Under the pieces are notes generated by a model. That model ran no database searches. It was not told the DNA's origin and saw only the letters and a list, made by a program, of their open reading frames with translations. A program made the position numbers and the translations under genes. A stretch of DNA of 24,899 nucleotides from an uncultured Clostridia bacterium (GTDB lineage Bacteria; Bacillota; Clostridia; Oscillospirales; Ruminococcaceae). Positions 6,958 through 13,625 of this stretch are shown in pieces. The stretch spans positions 1 through 24,899 of the forward strand of contig CANDEV010000027.1 in NCBI GenBank assembly GCA_947383835.1. The letters run 5' to 3'. Position 1 is the first letter of the stretch; the number at the start of each line of letters is the position of its first letter.

Positions 6958-7575
6958 ATGGATAATCCGTGGAAATCAATAAAGCTTTCAGATTACGAAA
7001 ATCATATGAAGCTTGACAGCGTAAAGCAGCTTCAAACGCTTAACGGTATGATTAAAAAACAGCTGAACACTTACTCCGTAAACAGCGTGATGATTTTGGG
7101 TATTGCAGGCGGAAACGGTCTGGAGCATATTGACTTCGGAAAATACACTGCGGTTTACGGCGTTGATGTAAATTCGGAGTATCTGAGTGAAGTCCAAAAG
7201 CGGTATGTAAAAACGGACGGAATATTGAAATGTCTTTGCGTTGATCTTACCTCTGATATATCAGAGCTGCCCGCAGCGGATTTGTTAATTGCAAATCTTT
7301 TGATAGAGTATATCGGTTATGAGTGCTTTCAGCGGGTCATAAAACGGGTAAAGCCGAAATATGTTTCCTGCGGTATACAAATTAACACAGGTGAGGAGTT
7401 CGTTTCGGACTCACCTTATCTTCATTCATTTGACGGATTGAACAGCGTTCATCATCAAATGGAGACCGGCGAGCTGACAAAGGCTATGAAGAAAGTCGGT
7501 TACAACATCGTCTCATCAACCGATTATTTATTGCCGAATGGTAAGAAATTGGTGCAGGTAGATTTTGAGTGCTAA
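6958..7575 (+). CDS. Class I SAM-dependent methyltransferase-like protein
   Basis: 205 aa. ATG 6958 has AAAGGG about 10 nt upstream, and 49 nt separate it from the gene before. Motif I of the Rossmann-like methyltransferase fold is visible as SVMILGIAGGNGLEHID (about residues 43-59). Next come an acidic strand end, VYGVDVNSEYL (motif II), a D-L pair for adenine binding (CVDLTSDI), and LLIANLLIEYIGY in the position of motif IV. The gene should transfer a methyl group from S-adenosylmethionine. The substrate is unknown, and the low-conservation C-terminal half gives no hint. It is followed 30 nt later by the phosphodiesterase gene, so the two may form an operon. Confidence 0.8.
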   Translation: MDNPWKSIKLSDYENHMKLDSVKQLQTLNGMIKKQLNTYSVNSVMILGIAGGNGLEHIDFGKYTAVYGVDVNSEYLSEVQKRYVKTDGILKCLCVDLTSDISELPAADLLIANLLIEYIGYECFQRVIKRVKPKYVSCGIQINTGEEFVSDSPYLHSFDGLNSVHHQMETGELTKAMKKVGYNIVSSTDYLLPNGKKLVQVDFEC

Positions 7576-7605
7576 ACGGATTTGTCTGCGAAAGGAAGAT
7601 ATTTT

Positions 7606-8118
7606 ATGAAGCTTATGTTTGCTTCCGATATTCACGGCGCAGCGGACTGCTGCGAAAAAATGCTGAAACGCTTTGACGAGGAAAAAGCGGAAAGGCTTTT
7701 CCTGCTTGGGGATATTCTTTACCACGGTCCGCGAAACGATCTGCCTGCGGACTATGCTCCCAAGAAAGTTATAGAAATGCTTAACGAGCGCAGACAGCAG
7801 CTTTTCTGCGTCAGAGGCAACTGTGATACCGAGGTGGATCAAATGGTGCTGAAATTCCCGATAATGGCGGAATACGCGCTTTTATATCTGGACGGCAGGA
7901 CTGTCTTTCTCACTCACGGACACAGGTTCAGCTCAGACGATCCGCCGCTGCTGAATGACGGCGACATTCTTATGCACGGTCATACTCATGTGCAGACGAT
8001 CGACGAAAGCGGGAAATATACATACATGAACCCAGGGTCGGTGTCCTTGCCGAAAAACGGTATGCCTAAAAGCTATATGATATATGAGGACGGGATATTT
8101 ACCATCAAGGAGTTGTAG
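7606..8118 (+). CDS. yfcE: YfcE/MJ0936-type metallophosphodiesterase
   Basis: The start is ATG 7606: GAAAGGAAG lies 7 nt upstream, while a TTG at 7582 in the same frame has no ribosome site. The 170-aa product carries the full set of calcineurin-like metal motifs in order: ASDIHG, LGDILYHGPRNDLP, VRGNCD, LTHGH and MHGHTH. The family signature NPGSVSLPKNG follows. The E. coli homologue YfcE (184 aa) hydrolyses artificial phosphodiesters with manganese and its natural substrate is unknown. All predicted metal ligands are present, so it should be active. It is cytosolic, with no signal peptide. Confidence 0.93.
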   Translation: MKLMFASDIHGAADCCEKMLKRFDEEKAERLFLLGDILYHGPRNDLPADYAPKKVIEMLNERRQQLFCVRGNCDTEVDQMVLKFPIMAEYALLYLDGRTVFLTHGHRFSSDDPPLLNDGDILMHGHTHVQTIDESGKYTYMNPGSVSLPKNGMPKSYMIYEDGIFTIKEL

Positions 8119-8163
8119 CTTGTGCATTTCACGGCATTGCAAAAGCATTTCGCTTCAAAATAC

Positions 8164-8192
8164 TTGACAGCAAATTTCAGAAGTGCTATAAT
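8164..8192 (+). promoter_or_regulatory. Consensus sigma-A promoter
   Basis: TTGACA (8164-8169), 17 nt, TATAAT (8187-8192): a perfect match to consensus, 39 nt before the ATG of the 106-aa gene. It implies strong expression of that small protein. Confidence 0.9.
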
Positions 8193-8231
8193 AAATTTAA
8201 GAATAAAATCCGATGAAAGGAGGCAATACAA

Positions 8232-8552
8232 ATGGCAGTAAGCAGCGTAAGCTCTTCCTCGTCGCTGAAGGATATTCAGCAGAGTACGGTCAATAACAAA
8301 AAAAATGCGTCGGACAAATCCGAAAGCTCCGCCACTTCAAAATATGATAAATATGTCAAGGGCGAAGACAGCGAGACATCAGGCATATATTCAAAAGACG
8401 GAAAAAACATTGACGACGACGGCTACAGATACCGTACAAGACAGGAAAAGAAAGAACTCAAAGCAAAAAAATCAAGAGCTTTTTCTTTCGGAGGACTTTT
8501 CAATATAACTCCCTCGGCTGTTTTGGAAAGACTGAACACGAAAAGCAAATAG
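8232..8552 (+). CDS. Small Ser/Lys-rich unknown protein, 106 aa
   Basis: ATG 8232 has AAAGGAGG 8 nt upstream and a perfect sigma-A promoter. The chain starts MAVSSVSSSSSLKDIQQSTV and is hydrophilic and probably disordered for about 50 residues. It then has KYDKYVKGEDSETSGIYSKD, a Lys/Arg/Glu-rich stretch, and a short hydrophobic tail (FSFGGLFNITPSAVLERL). No signal peptide or membrane helix. The Ser-rich leaderless start is in the same spirit as the two sigma-28-type genes upstream, but this gene has a housekeeping promoter and its own terminator. Function unknown. Confidence 0.85.
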   Translation: MAVSSVSSSSSLKDIQQSTVNNKKNASDKSESSATSKYDKYVKGEDSETSGIYSKDGKNIDDDGYRYRTRQEKKELKAKKSRAFSFGGLFNITPSAVLERLNTKSK

Positions 8553-8557
8553 TATCT

Positions 8558-8591
8558 AAAGCGAGCGCGGCAGGGTCTGCGTTCGCTTTTT
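8558..8591 (+). terminator. Intrinsic terminator of the 106-aa gene
   Basis: A stem AAGCGAGCGC / GCGTTCGCTT (one G-T pair), 10-nt loop, followed by TTTTAT. Confidence 0.85.
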
Positions 8592-8618
8592 ATATAAAAA
8601 TAAAATTGCTGAAAAGTA

Positions 8619-8647
8619 TTGAAATTTTTTTAAAAATATTGTATAAT
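8619..8647 (+). promoter_or_regulatory. Sigma-A promoter of the SPFH gene
   Basis: TTGAAA (8619-8624), 17 nt, TATAAT (8642-8647), 46 nt before the ATG at 8694. Confidence 0.85.
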
Positions 8648-8693
8648 ATTTTTAGTATTATGCGTACAAAAACCAAAAAAGGAGCTGTTACAT

Positions 8694-10085
8694 ATGGGTC
8701 TTATAAAAGCTGCGGTAAACGCTGTAAAGGGTACTCTTGCAGATCAGTGGAAGGAATTTTTCTACTGTGAAGCCATGTCAAGCGATGTGCTTGTGAAAAA
8801 GGGTCAGAAAAAAGTAAACGGACGTTCCCAGAATAAGGGGGACGATAACATTATCACGCAGGGTTCGGGGATTGCCGTTGCGGACGGTCAGTGTATGATA
8901 ATCGTTGAGAACGGAAAAATTCTTGACGTGTGTGCAGAGCCGGGAGAATACGAGTTCAATATATCGGGTGAGCCGTCCATTTTTTCGGGCGACTTGGGCG
9001 AAAGCATAAAGGAGACGTTTTCCTCAATGGTGGACAGAGCCGCTCACGGCGGTATGGCTGCAAGGGATACGAGAGTTTACTACTTCAACACCAAGGAGAT
9101 AGTGGGCAATAAATACGGTACTCCTGCGCCTGTACCGTTCAGAGTTGTGGACAGGAATATCGGTCTCGATATAGATGTGTCAATACGCTGCAACGGCGAG
9201 TACTCCTACAGGATCGTCGATCCGCTTTTGTTCTATACCAACGTTTGCGGCAATGTCAGCGGCGCGTACCTGAGAAGCGGGATTGACAGCACTCTCCGTA
9301 CCGAGCTTATGACGGCTTTGCAGCCCGCTTTTGCAAAAATTTCGGAAATGGGAGTACGCTACAGCGCGCTTCCGGGACACACTCTTGAAATTGCGGACGC
9401 GCTTAATGAAGTCCTCTCCAAAAAGTGGACGGAACTCCGCGGCATTAAGGTCGCTTCCTTTGGTATCAATTCGGTAACTATCCCTCCCGAGGACGAGCAG
9501 ATGATAAAGGATCTGCAGCGCAAGGCTGTGAACCGCGACCCCTCAATGGCTGCGGCGACAATGTTGGAGGCTCAAAGCGCAGCAATGCAGTCTGCGGCAA
9601 AGAACAGCGGCGGCGCAATGGTCGGCTTCATGGGCATGAATATGGCGCAGCAGCAGGGTGGCTTTAACGCCAATTCGCTGTACGGCATGGCACAGCAGCA
9701 ACAGCATCAGGGACAGCAAGCTCCCGCGGTTGGAAGCTGGACTTGCTCCTGCGGTGCGGTAAATACGGGAAAATTCTGTTCCGAGTGCGCGAAGCCGAGG
9801 CCTGCGGCGGCAGGAACATGGAAATGCTCCTGCGGTGCGGAAAATACCGCGAAATTCTGTTCCGAATGCGGAAAGCCAAAGCCTGACGCGGGCGGCTGGA
9901 CTTGCTCCTGCGGCGCTGTGAACAAGGGCAAATTCTGCGCGGAGTGCGGAAGTCCAAAGCCCGCGGGTGAGGCTGTTTATAAGTGCGATAAATGCGGTTG
10001 GGAGCCTGCCGACCCGAAAAATCCGCCGAAATTCTGTCCCGAGTGCGGCGACATCTTCGATGACAACGACAAGGCTGAGCCTTGA
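8694..10085 (+). CDS. Band-7/SPFH protein with four C-terminal zinc ribbons (YdjI-like)
   Basis: 463 aa. Residues of about 20-290 form the SPFH/Band-7 domain of the type often annotated 'virion core protein' and related to B. subtilis YdjI (GSGIAVADGQCMIIVENGKI; VASFGINSVTIPPEDEQMI). A Gln/Met/Ala-rich linker follows (about 291-345). Then come three near-identical CxC-x10-CxxC ribbons (first Cys at about 351, SWTCSCGAVNTGKFCSECAK) and a fourth CxxC-x14-CxxC ribbon (YKCDKCGWEP...KFCPECGD). In Bacillus the YdjGHI proteins act at the membrane with PspA, so an envelope-stress scaffold role is likely by family. GGAG lies 9 nt before the ATG. The stop codon and last codons (DKAEP) fall inside a dispersed repeat shared with 4793-4816. 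Confidence 0.92.
   Translation: MGLIKAAVNAVKGTLADQWKEFFYCEAMSSDVLVKKGQKKVNGRSQNKGDDNIITQGSGIAVADGQCMIIVENGKILDVCAEPGEYEFNISGEPSIFSGDLGESIKETFSSMVDRAAHGGMAARDTRVYYFNTKEIVGNKYGTPAPVPFRVVDRNIGLDIDVSIRCNGEYSYRIVDPLLFYTNVCGNVSGAYLRSGIDSTLRTELMTALQPAFAKISEMGVRYSALPGHTLEIADALNEVLSKKWTELRGIKVASFGINSVTIPPEDEQMIKDLQRKAVNRDPSMAAATMLEAQSAAMQSAAKNSGGAMVGFMGMNMAQQQGGFNANSLYGMAQQQQHQGQQAPAVGSWTCSCGAVNTGKFCSECAKPRPAAAGTWKCSCGAENTAKFCSECGKPKPDAGGWTCSCGAVNKGKFCAECGSPKPAGEAVYKCDKCGWEPADPKNPPKFCPECGDIFDDNDKAEP
9735..9960 (+). repeat. Three tandem zinc-ribbon coding repeats
   Basis: Three copies of about 75-81 bp are recognisable at DNA level. Each contains TGCTCCTGCGG followed by AAATTCTG and GAGTGCG-like segments. 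They encode the CxC...CxxC ribbons of the SPFH protein and point to recent internal duplication. Confidence 0.75.
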
Positions 10086-10339
10086 CCCTTTTAGGCATAC
10101 TGTGTTATAAAGGGTAAAATGCTCCCATGGGTTTCATGCCGCTGTATAGCTACCTGTAAAAATGGCTGAGCCTTGACCCCTTTAGGCATAGTGTTATAAA
10201 GGGTAAAATGCTCCCATGGGTTGCATACCTCTGTATAGTTACCTGTAAAACGGCTGAGCCTTGCCCCTTGTTCTACCCCCGAAGTTAGATATTACAACAC
10301 TGAAATTTGTCACGTCCCCTATCAAGGGGCGGGTAAAAT
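10067..10339 (+). repeat. Dispersed hairpin repeat, three tandem units (copy 2)
   Basis: Units start with GGCTGAGCCTTG at 10073, 10164 and 10252, giving spacings of 91 and 88 bp. Units 1 and 2 carry an ACCCTTT...AAAGGGT hairpin, then ATGCTCCCATGGGT and a second, weaker hairpin (GCATAC...GTATAG). Unit 3 is of the copy-1 type and ends with CCCCTATCAAGGGGCGGG. The block starts inside the SPFH coding sequence and fills the gap up to the convergent terminator; nothing else is seen there. Confidence 0.9.
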
Positions 10340-10340
10340 A

Positions 10341-10375
10341 ATAAAAAGTCCCTCAGAATAAGAGGGACTTTTTAT
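10341..10375. terminator. Bidirectional terminator between SPFH gene and htpG
   Basis: The 14-bp stem AAAAAGTCCCTC / GAGGGACTTTTT plus flanking A-T pairs, with a 7-nt loop, has T-runs on both strands. It serves the convergent plus-strand SPFH gene and minus-strand htpG. Confidence 0.93.
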
Positions 10376-10394
10376 TATATTTGAATTTTTTACT

Positions 10395-12305
10395 TTATGC
10401 CTTATCCGTCATCAAGCCACAGAGCAAATCTGAAAATTCCAGCGGATCGTCGATAGTCATACCCTCGATAAGCAGCGCCTGCGTATACAATATCTTGCTG
10501 TACGCCGCAAGCTTATCTTTGTCAGTCTCGTGAAGCTTTTGCAGGGTCTTGAACAACTTGTGGTTCGGGTTTATTTCAAGTACTTTTTCCGCCTTTACGG
10601 TGTGCTCATTGTTGGGCATTGCCGCAAAGGTCTTTTCCATGTCAAGGGATATCTGTCCCTCGTTGGTAAGACAGCAGGGGTGAGTTTTAAGACGCTCGGA
10701 AAGCCGTGCCTCCTTGATCTTGTCGCCGAGAGCCTCTTTAATGCAGGTGAACAAGTCCTTGTTGTCCTCCGCAAGCTTTTTGAACTCCTCTTTCTCCTCG
10801 GGAGTTTCAATGTCAAGGTCGGAGGCTGATACCGATTTGAACTGCTTCTCCTCATAATTCATCAGCATTTGGAGAGCAAATTCGTCCACGCTTTCGGTGA
10901 GGTACAAAATTTCGTAGCCCTTGTCCTTAACGACCTCGGTCTGCGGCAGACAGTCAATTTTCGCAACGCTTTCGCCCGCCGCGTAGTAAATGTACTTCTG
11001 ATCCTCTTTCATGCGGGAAACATATTCGTCCAGCGTTACAAGCTTCTTTTCAAACGAGCTGTGGAACATAAGCAGGTCTTTCAGCAAGTCCTTGTTTGCA
11101 CCGTAGCCGTTATAAATGCCGAACTTTATCTGCAAGCCGAATGCTTTCCAGAATTTTTCGTACTTCTCACGCTCGTTGGTGAGCATTTTCTTCAGCTCGT
11201 TTTTAATGGTACGCTCCAAGGATTTGGCAATAAGCTTAAGCTGCCTGTCGTGCTGGAGCATTTCACGGGAGATGTTCAGCGACAAGTCCTGCGAGTCCAC
11301 AAGACCCTTTACAAATGAGAAATGGTCGGGGAGCAAGTCCTCGCACTTGTCCATAATAAGCACGCCGCTGGAGAAAAGCTGCAAACCCTTTGTAAATTCC
11401 TTGGTGTAGTAATCCATTGGCGCTTGCGAGGGAATATACAGCAGTGAATCATAAGTGGCAGTACCCTCCGCCTTAGCGTGAATGTGAGCAAGGGGTTCGT
11501 TGTAGTCGTAAAATTTTTCACGGTAGAATTTGTTGTACTCCTCATCGGTTATCTCCGATTTGCTCTTTCTCCAAAGGGGTACCATGCTGTTGAGGGTCTG
11601 CACCTCGGTGTGCGTCTCGTATTCGGGAGGAACGTCCTCCGTGCCCGTACCCTCTTTAAGGTGGTCGTGCTCCATTTCCATTTTAATGGGGAAACGGATA
11701 TAGTCGGAGTACTTTTTAACAAGCTGCTGAATTTTCCACTGCATGAGGTAATCATCGTAGCTTTCGTCGTCGGTGTTGTCCTTGAGGGTAAGACGAATTT
11801 CAGTGCCGACGGTATCCTTTTCGCATTCCTCGATAGTGTACCCCTCAACGCCTTGGGACTTCCACAAATAAGCCTTTTCCTCGCCGTAAGCCTTTGAGCG
11901 GACTTCCACCTCTTTCGCAACCATAAACGCCGAGTAAAAACCAACGCCGAACTGACCGATAATGTCGATGTCCTCTGCGGCAGCGTTTTCCGTCTTGAAA
12001 GCAAGAGAGCCGCTGTTTGCGATAGTGCCGAGATTGTTTTCAAGCTCGTCCTTTGTCATGCCGATACCGTTATCGGTAATTGTCAGCACGCCGTTGTCCT
12101 TGTCCGCAGCAATAAAAATTTGGAAATCGTCCTTGTTCATGTTCACCTTATCATCGGTGAGGGACTTGAAATAAAGCTTGTCGATAGCGTCGCTGGCGTT
12201 GGAGATAAGCTCACGGAGGAAAATCTCCTTGTGAGTATAGATAGAGTTTATCATCATATCCAGCAGCCGTTTCGATTCCGCCTTGAATTGTTTTGTTTCC
12301 GCCAT
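10395..12305 (-). CDS. htpG: Molecular chaperone HtpG (Hsp90)
   Basis: 636 aa, normal for bacterial Hsp90. The N-terminal GHKL ATPase shows FLRELISNASDAIDKL, DNGIGMTKDEL and the lid/Gly motif GQFGVGFYSAFMV (about residues 33-135). The middle domain contains PLWRKSKSEITDEEY and LFSSGVLIMDKCEDLLPDHF with the catalytic-arginine stretch SLNISREMLQHDRQLK. The C-terminal dimerisation domain is complete. HtpG is a cytosolic ATP-dependent homodimer that remodels client proteins under stress. ATG 12305 has GAAAGGA upstream. The leader carries a sigma-A promoter and CIRCE operator(s), so HrcA repression is expected. In B. subtilis htpG is not under HrcA, so this differs from that model. Confidence 0.97.
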   Translation of the reverse strand: MAETKQFKAESKRLLDMMINSIYTHKEIFLRELISNASDAIDKLYFKSLTDDKVNMNKDDFQIFIAADKDNGVLTITDNGIGMTKDELENNLGTIANSGSLAFKTENAAAEDIDIIGQFGVGFYSAFMVAKEVEVRSKAYGEEKAYLWKSQGVEGYTIEECEKDTVGTEIRLTLKDNTDDESYDDYLMQWKIQQLVKKYSDYIRFPIKMEMEHDHLKEGTGTEDVPPEYETHTEVQTLNSMVPLWRKSKSEITDEEYNKFYREKFYDYNEPLAHIHAKAEGTATYDSLLYIPSQAPMDYYTKEFTKGLQLFSSGVLIMDKCEDLLPDHFSFVKGLVDSQDLSLNISREMLQHDRQLKLIAKSLERTIKNELKKMLTNEREKYEKFWKAFGLQIKFGIYNGYGANKDLLKDLLMFHSSFEKKLVTLDEYVSRMKEDQKYIYYAAGESVAKIDCLPQTEVVKDKGYEILYLTESVDEFALQMLMNYEEKQFKSVSASDLDIETPEEKEEFKKLAEDNKDLFTCIKEALGDKIKEARLSERLKTHPCCLTNEGQISLDMEKTFAAMPNNEHTVKAEKVLEINPNHKLFKTLQKLHETDKDKLAAYSKILYTQALLIEGMTIDDPLEFSDLLCGLMTDKA

Positions 12306-12339
12306 ATAGAACAGTCCTTTCTCTATGTTAAAATATTTT

Positions 12340-12366
12340 TTAGCACTTTGATACTGAAAGTGTTAG
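12340..12366 (-). promoter_or_regulatory. Degenerate second CIRCE-like operator
   Basis: TTAGCACTT, 9 nt, AAGTGTTAG: 8/9 and 6/9 matches to CIRCE half-sites with the canonical 9-nt spacer. Its right half shares bases 12363-12366 with the perfect CIRCE next to it. Confidence 0.5.
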
Positions 12367-12389
12367 CACTCAATATCTTTGAGTGCTAA
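12363..12389 (-). promoter_or_regulatory. CIRCE operator (HrcA site) of htpG
   Basis: TTAGCACTC, 9 nt, GAGTGCTAA is an exact CIRCE element, the known binding site of the heat-shock repressor HrcA. It begins 4 nt downstream of the -10 box and so covers the transcription start. Confidence 0.96.
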
Positions 12390-12393
12390 ATAC

Positions 12394-12422
12394 AGTATAA
12401 ACCAATGCTTTGCTAATTTCAA
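12394..12422 (-). promoter_or_regulatory. Sigma-A promoter of htpG
   Basis: On the minus strand TTGAAA (12417-12422), 17 nt, TATACT (12394-12399), directly before the CIRCE operator. Confidence 0.88.
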
Positions 12423-12439
12423 GGGGTTTTGAGCAATAT

Positions 12440-12685
12440 TTACAATTTAGACATATTTTGTGGACGTTTTTTCGGGTACGGCTCTTTGATAAGGGTACGC
12501 CCGAGAATATAGTCGGTGGAGGTTTTGTAAAAGTCTGCGAGGGTAAGCAGGTGTTCAATGGGGATATTCTGAAATCCTCTTTCATAGCGGGAATAGACAG
12601 TTTGATGAATACCCAGAATTTTACTTATTTGGGTTTGGCTCATATCCATATCCTCCCGCAAATCTCTTAAACGTTGAAAATACAT
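12440..12685 (-). CDS. Small XRE-family (Cro/CI-type) HTH regulator
   Basis: 81 aa. GGAG lies 9 nt before ATG 12685. A single helix-turn-helix domain (about residues 5-62) contains MSQTQISKILGIHQTVYSRY and the family's IPIEHLLTLADFYKTSTDYI segment, and a short basic tail follows. There is no sensor or dimerisation extension. It is divergent from the secreted-protein gene at 12801. Inverted repeats lie in the shared 115-nt region, so local and self-regulation are the simplest reading. htpG lies downstream on the same strand but has its own promoter. Confidence 0.92.
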   Translation of the reverse strand: MYFQRLRDLREDMDMSQTQISKILGIHQTVYSRYERGFQNIPIEHLLTLADFYKTSTDYILGRTLIKEPYPKKRPQNMSKL

Positions 12686-12705
12686 AAAAAATCGCTCCTT
12701 TATTT

Positions 12706-12721
12706 AGTACTATTATGTACT
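12706..12721. promoter_or_regulatory. Inverted repeat AGTAC-N6-GTACT, candidate operator
   Basis: An exact 5-bp dyad with a 6-nt spacer, touching the -35 box of the divergent promoter (12721). Its place between the XRE gene and its divergent neighbour suits a regulator binding site. Confidence 0.45.
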
Positions 12722-12749
12722 TGACAATACCATAACAATGTGATAAAAT
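12721..12749 (+). promoter_or_regulatory. Sigma-A promoter of the secreted Ig-like protein
   Basis: TTGACA (12721-12726), 17 nt, TAAAAT (12744-12749), 51 nt before ATG 12801. Confidence 0.85.
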
Positions 12750-12758
12750 GGTTTTGCG

Positions 12759-12774
12759 AGAACTTATAAGTTCT
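12759..12774. promoter_or_regulatory. Perfect 16-bp palindrome, candidate operator
   Basis: AGAACTTATAAGTTCT is a perfect palindrome placed about 10 nt after the -10 box, over or just past the expected transcription start of the 12801 gene. Confidence 0.5.
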
Positions 12775-12800
12775 TAAATAATTGTTTGGAGGAATTTTTT

Positions 12801-13481
12801 ATGAAGTTAAAAAAAATAGCCGCGGTAATTCTTGCGGCTGTAACATTTGCGCTGACGGCGGCTCTGCCCGTTTCGGCTGACAGCATTTTCGACACAGCGA
12901 AAAACATCGGCAGCAATAAAAAGGTTACAAAGAAAATTGATACCGGAGACTCCATGGAATATAAAATAACCCCCACAGAAAAAGGTACGGCTAACGTTAA
13001 GGTAACGGCTAAGACGTTTATGTTTTATTTTTACGTCTATGACGAGGACGGAAATGACGTTTTATATGATTACGACATTTCAATGGGTGACAAAGACCCA
13101 AGCTCCAAAAAGGGTTTTTGGTGGGACAGCAAAGCAGAAACATTTAAAGGTAGTTTCAGCTTTGATGTGAAAGCCAATAAGACGTATTACATAAAAATAG
13201 AGCGGTACAATTGGTCGTCGCAGGGCAGCGGTGAATTTGAAGCGTCATTTAAGTACCCCACAGGCGAGACCGCGCCCGCCGCTTTGATGAGCCTTACCCT
13301 TAAAAAGGGAGATACTGTTCAGCTTGGAGCAAACGGCAACGATGCAAAATGGTCAACGTCCAAAAAATCCGTAGCAACAGTTTCCAACAGCGGGCTTGTA
13401 ACAGCAGTCAAAAAAGGCAAGGCTGTTATTACGCTGAAATGCGGTTCAAAAACTCAAACGATTGAGATAGTTGTTGAATAA
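12801..13481 (+). CDS. Secreted protein with C-terminal bacterial Ig-like (Big_2) domain
   Basis: The start is ATG 12801: GGAGG lies 8 nt upstream, and an in-frame TTG at 12786 lies on top of that site. The 226-aa product has a signal peptide (MKLKKIAAVILAAVTFALTA, cleavage after VSA at about 26). A beta-rich domain of about 125 residues resembles PPC-type domains (TYYIKIERYNWSSQGSGEF near its end). A Big_2 domain follows (about 145-226) with the family's SVATVSNSGLVTAVKKGKA. It is probably extracellular; binding to carbohydrate or the cell surface is inferred from fold type only. It has its own promoter and terminator. Confidence 0.9.
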   Translation: MKLKKIAAVILAAVTFALTAALPVSADSIFDTAKNIGSNKKVTKKIDTGDSMEYKITPTEKGTANVKVTAKTFMFYFYVYDEDGNDVLYDYDISMGDKDPSSKKGFWWDSKAETFKGSFSFDVKANKTYYIKIERYNWSSQGSGEFEASFKYPTGETAPAALMSLTLKKGDTVQLGANGNDAKWSTSKKSVATVSNSGLVTAVKKGKAVITLKCGSKTQTIEIVVE

Positions 13482-13490
13482 AAATGTACT

Positions 13491-13526
13491 AAGGCAGTGC
13501 GGCGAACCGTACTGCCTTAAATTTTT
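13491..13526 (+). terminator. Intrinsic terminator
   Basis: Stem AAGGCAGTGCGG / CCGTACTGCCTT (one G-T pair), CGAA loop, then AAATTTTT. Confidence 0.88.
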
Positions 13527-13557
13527 GCCGTGCTGCGGGAGTTTTTTTCATTTTTCC

Positions 13558-13586
13558 TTGCAGTATCTCAAAAAATGTGCTATAAT
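13558..13586 (+). promoter_or_regulatory. Sigma-A promoter of folC
   Basis: TTGCAG (13558-13563), 17 nt, TATAAT (13581-13586). Any folC start upstream of about 13593 would lie before the transcript begins. Confidence 0.8.
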
Positions 13587-13625
13587 AAGATGTATGCCAT
13601 TTATACTGCAAAAAAGGTGAAAATT

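Noticed and set aside
9664..10098. Arg/Pro-rich minus-strand frame
   Set aside because: Antisense of the zinc-ribbon array; the repeats explain its regularity.
10067..10339. CRISPR array
   Set aside because: Units are 88-91 bp, diverged, conserved along most of their length and have no unique spacers; no cas gene is near.
12686..12760. Minus-strand promoter for the XRE gene
   Set aside because: CATAAT-like and TTGTTA-like boxes exist but only at 15-nt spacing, so I do not call it.
13530..13625. N-terminal extension of folC from GTG 13530
   Set aside because: A good promoter lies at 13558-13586, after that codon, and the extra residues do not fit the FolC family.
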